Positions 62,929 through 64,000 of a stretch of 64,000 nt of DNA are shown piece after piece. Position numbers and translations under genes: made by a program. Source of the DNA: Candidatus Saccharicenans sp. (lineage in GTDB: Bacteria; Acidobacteriota; Aminicenantia; Aminicenantales; Saccharicenantaceae). The stretch's first letter is position 1, and every line of letters begins with the position of its first letter. The stretch spans positions 1 to 64,000 of the forward strand of contig JANLFU010000002.1 of NCBI GenBank assembly GCA_024653215.1. The letters are read 5' to 3'. The notes beneath the pieces are model-generated. The model saw only the letters and a list, made by a program, of their open reading frames with translations. It had not been told where the DNA came from and did not search any database.

Positions 62929-63567
62929 GTGAGCCAGGATTCGACCTACGACCGGGAAAGAAAAGAAATGGTCGAATACCAGATCCGGCGCCGGGGTGTC
63001 AAAGACAGGAAAGTCCTCAGAGCCATGCTCAAGGTGCCTCGCCATCTTTTTGTTCCCGAGCAGATGAAAGAGCTGGCCTACGGCGATGAACCCCTGCCCA
63101 TCGGAGAAGGTCAGACCATTTCCCAGCCCTACATCGTGGCCTACATGACTGAAGCCCTCAGGCTCCGCGGCCGGGAAAGAGTGCTGGAAATCGGTACCGG
63201 TTCCGGTTACCAGACAGCCATCCTGGCTGAGATTGTCCGGGAGGTCTACACCGTGGAATTGATTCCGGAGCTGTCAGCCAGGGCCCGGGGCGTCCTGGAT
63301 AAGCTCGGTTACCGGAACATTCAGTTCCGGGTGGGCGACGGCACTCTCGGCTGGCCCGAGCATGCTCCCTTTGATGCCATCCTGGTTTCGGCTGCTCCGG
63401 CCTCGGTCCCGCCGGCCCTGGTCGAACAGTTGAAGCCGGGCGGGAAGATGATCATCCCGGTGGGTACCGATTTCCAGGAACTGGTCCTGGTCACCAGGAA
63501 AGAGACCGGCTGGGATGAACAGAGGTTAATCGGGGTGAGGTTTGTGCCGCTCATCACCGTCCATTGA
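62929..63567 (+). CDS. pcm: Protein-L-isoaspartate O-methyltransferase
   Basis: This 212-residue SAM-dependent enzyme repairs isoaspartyl residues in aged proteins. MVEYQIRRRGVKDRKVLRAMLKVPRHLFVP and VLEIGTGSGYQTAILAEIV (SAM-binding loop), DGTLGWPEHAPFDAILVSAAP and LKPGGKMIIPVG are typical. GTG 62929 is chosen, with GGGAGGGGGG upstream. The frame extends up into the end of proS without a ribosome site. Confidence 0.93.
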   Translation: MSQDSTYDRERKEMVEYQIRRRGVKDRKVLRAMLKVPRHLFVPEQMKELAYGDEPLPIGEGQTISQPYIVAYMTEALRLRGRERVLEIGTGSGYQTAILAEIVREVYTVELIPELSARARGVLDKLGYRNIQFRVGDGTLGWPEHAPFDAILVSAAPASVPPALVEQLKPGGKMIIPVGTDFQELVLVTRKETGWDEQRLIGVRFVPLITVH

Positions 63568-63610
63568 AATTATCCCGATTTCAGGGCAAAATGATGACAG
63601 GAGAAAAAAG

Positions 63611-64000
63611 GTGCAACCAACAGCTCTTTTAAGGCGCGGGCTGACCACGCTGGTTCTCTGCCTGGCGGTCATGACCCAGCTTTACTGCCAGGCCAGCCGC
63701 CGCGACAGGTTCATCAAGGTTTTCCTCCCCGGCGGCCGGGAAATAAAGGCCGAACTGGCCGTCACCCCGGCCGAAAGGGAGCGCGGCCTGATGTTCCGGG
63801 AAAAACTGGAAGCGGACCAGGGCATGCTGTTTGTCTTCGAGGAAGAAGACCTGTATTCTTTCTGGATGAAAAATACCCTGATCCCCCTGGATATAATCTG
63901 GCTTAACTCCCACCAGCAGATTGTTCATATAGAAAAAAACGTGCCGCCCTGCCGCCAGGACCCCTGCCCGGGCTACATGCCACGCCAGCCAGCCCTATAT
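63611..64000 (+). CDS. DUF192 family protein (truncated at window edge)
   Basis: GTG 63611, with AGGAG upstream, opens a frame to the window end. Residues about 8-27 form a signal peptide. The rest matches DUF192: ELAVTPAERERGLMFREKL, DQGMLFVFEEEDLYSFWMKNTLIPLDIIWL and NVPPCRQDPCPGY. The role is unknown. The C-terminal ~30 residues are missing because the window stops. Confidence 0.88.
   Translation, partial: MQPTALLRRGLTTLVLCLAVMTQLYCQASRRDRFIKVFLPGGREIKAELAVTPAERERGLMFREKLEADQGMLFVFEEEDLYSFWMKNTLIPLDIIWLNSHQQIVHIEKNVPPCRQDPCPGYMPRQPALY

Overview
The window is bacterial chromosome, moderately GC-rich and densely coded, with most genes in short collinear operons. It lacks rRNA, phage, insertion-sequence and CRISPR features. 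The gene set points to a diderm (outer-membrane) bacterium: a TonB-like protein, beta-barrel proteins ending in Phe, a Dcp-type M3 peptidase, a PilZ/GGDEF regulatory set, an alpha2beta2 glycyl-tRNA synthetase and a split glycine cleavage P-protein. A secreted protein of the acidobacterial 'VPFxF...PAGxY' style, a GH106-like enzyme, a DUF6599 protein and an archaeal/eukaryal-type ProRS together suggest the Acidobacteriota/Aminicenantes area. That placement is an inference from gene content and was not tested.

Layout. Bases 1-4207 are the only clearly accessory region. The 3' end of a dnaE-like gene occurs three times as direct repeats, and two diverged paralogous beta-barrel genes lie between the copies. 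A fragment of a subtilase/fibronectin-III protein and a conserved 33-codon reading frame lie in the same region. Bases 4.3-9 kb (mostly minus strand) carry a serine hydrolase with a membrane protein, lysA and a DUF72 gene. Bases 9-23 kb carry serS, a PAP2 phosphatase, two tRNA-Ser genes flanking a Tat-exported class V aminotransferase, an M3 peptidase, a GH106-like gene overlapping a DUF1846 gene, a membrane protein and a GNAT. Bases 23-32 kb (minus) hold argS followed by a Gld-like ABC exporter, a DUF4340 protein, a GAF-degenerate GGDEF protein and a DHH-like protein. Bases 32-39.6 kb (plus) are a glycine block: gcvT-gcvH-gcvPA-gcvPB-glyQ-glyS. Bases 39.6-46.5 kb (minus) hold a PilZ protein and a chain running DUF362, radical SAM, spermidine-synthase-like membrane protein, TonB and an exported protein. 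Bases 46.6-54.9 kb contain DUF6599, an AI-2E-type permease, rnc, pyrC-pyrR, ribF, DUF1844, mazG and prfB, the last with a programmed frameshift. Bases 55-61.2 kb (mostly minus) hold SPOR, slipin, NfeD, an HU gene, coaE, three PilZ-like proteins and a LuxR-type protein without a phosphoacceptor. The window closes with proS, pcm and a truncated DUF192 gene.

Regulation. Several promoters with near-consensus -35/-10 boxes can be read directly. In at least five cases (serS, argS, the GAF-GGDEF gene, a PilZ gene and nfeD) the -10 box ends only 6-10 bases before the start codon and there is no Shine-Dalgarno sequence, so leaderless mRNAs are predicted. Other genes in the window have strong AGGAGG-type sites, so both initiation modes appear to coexist. 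Clear rho-independent terminators were not recognised.
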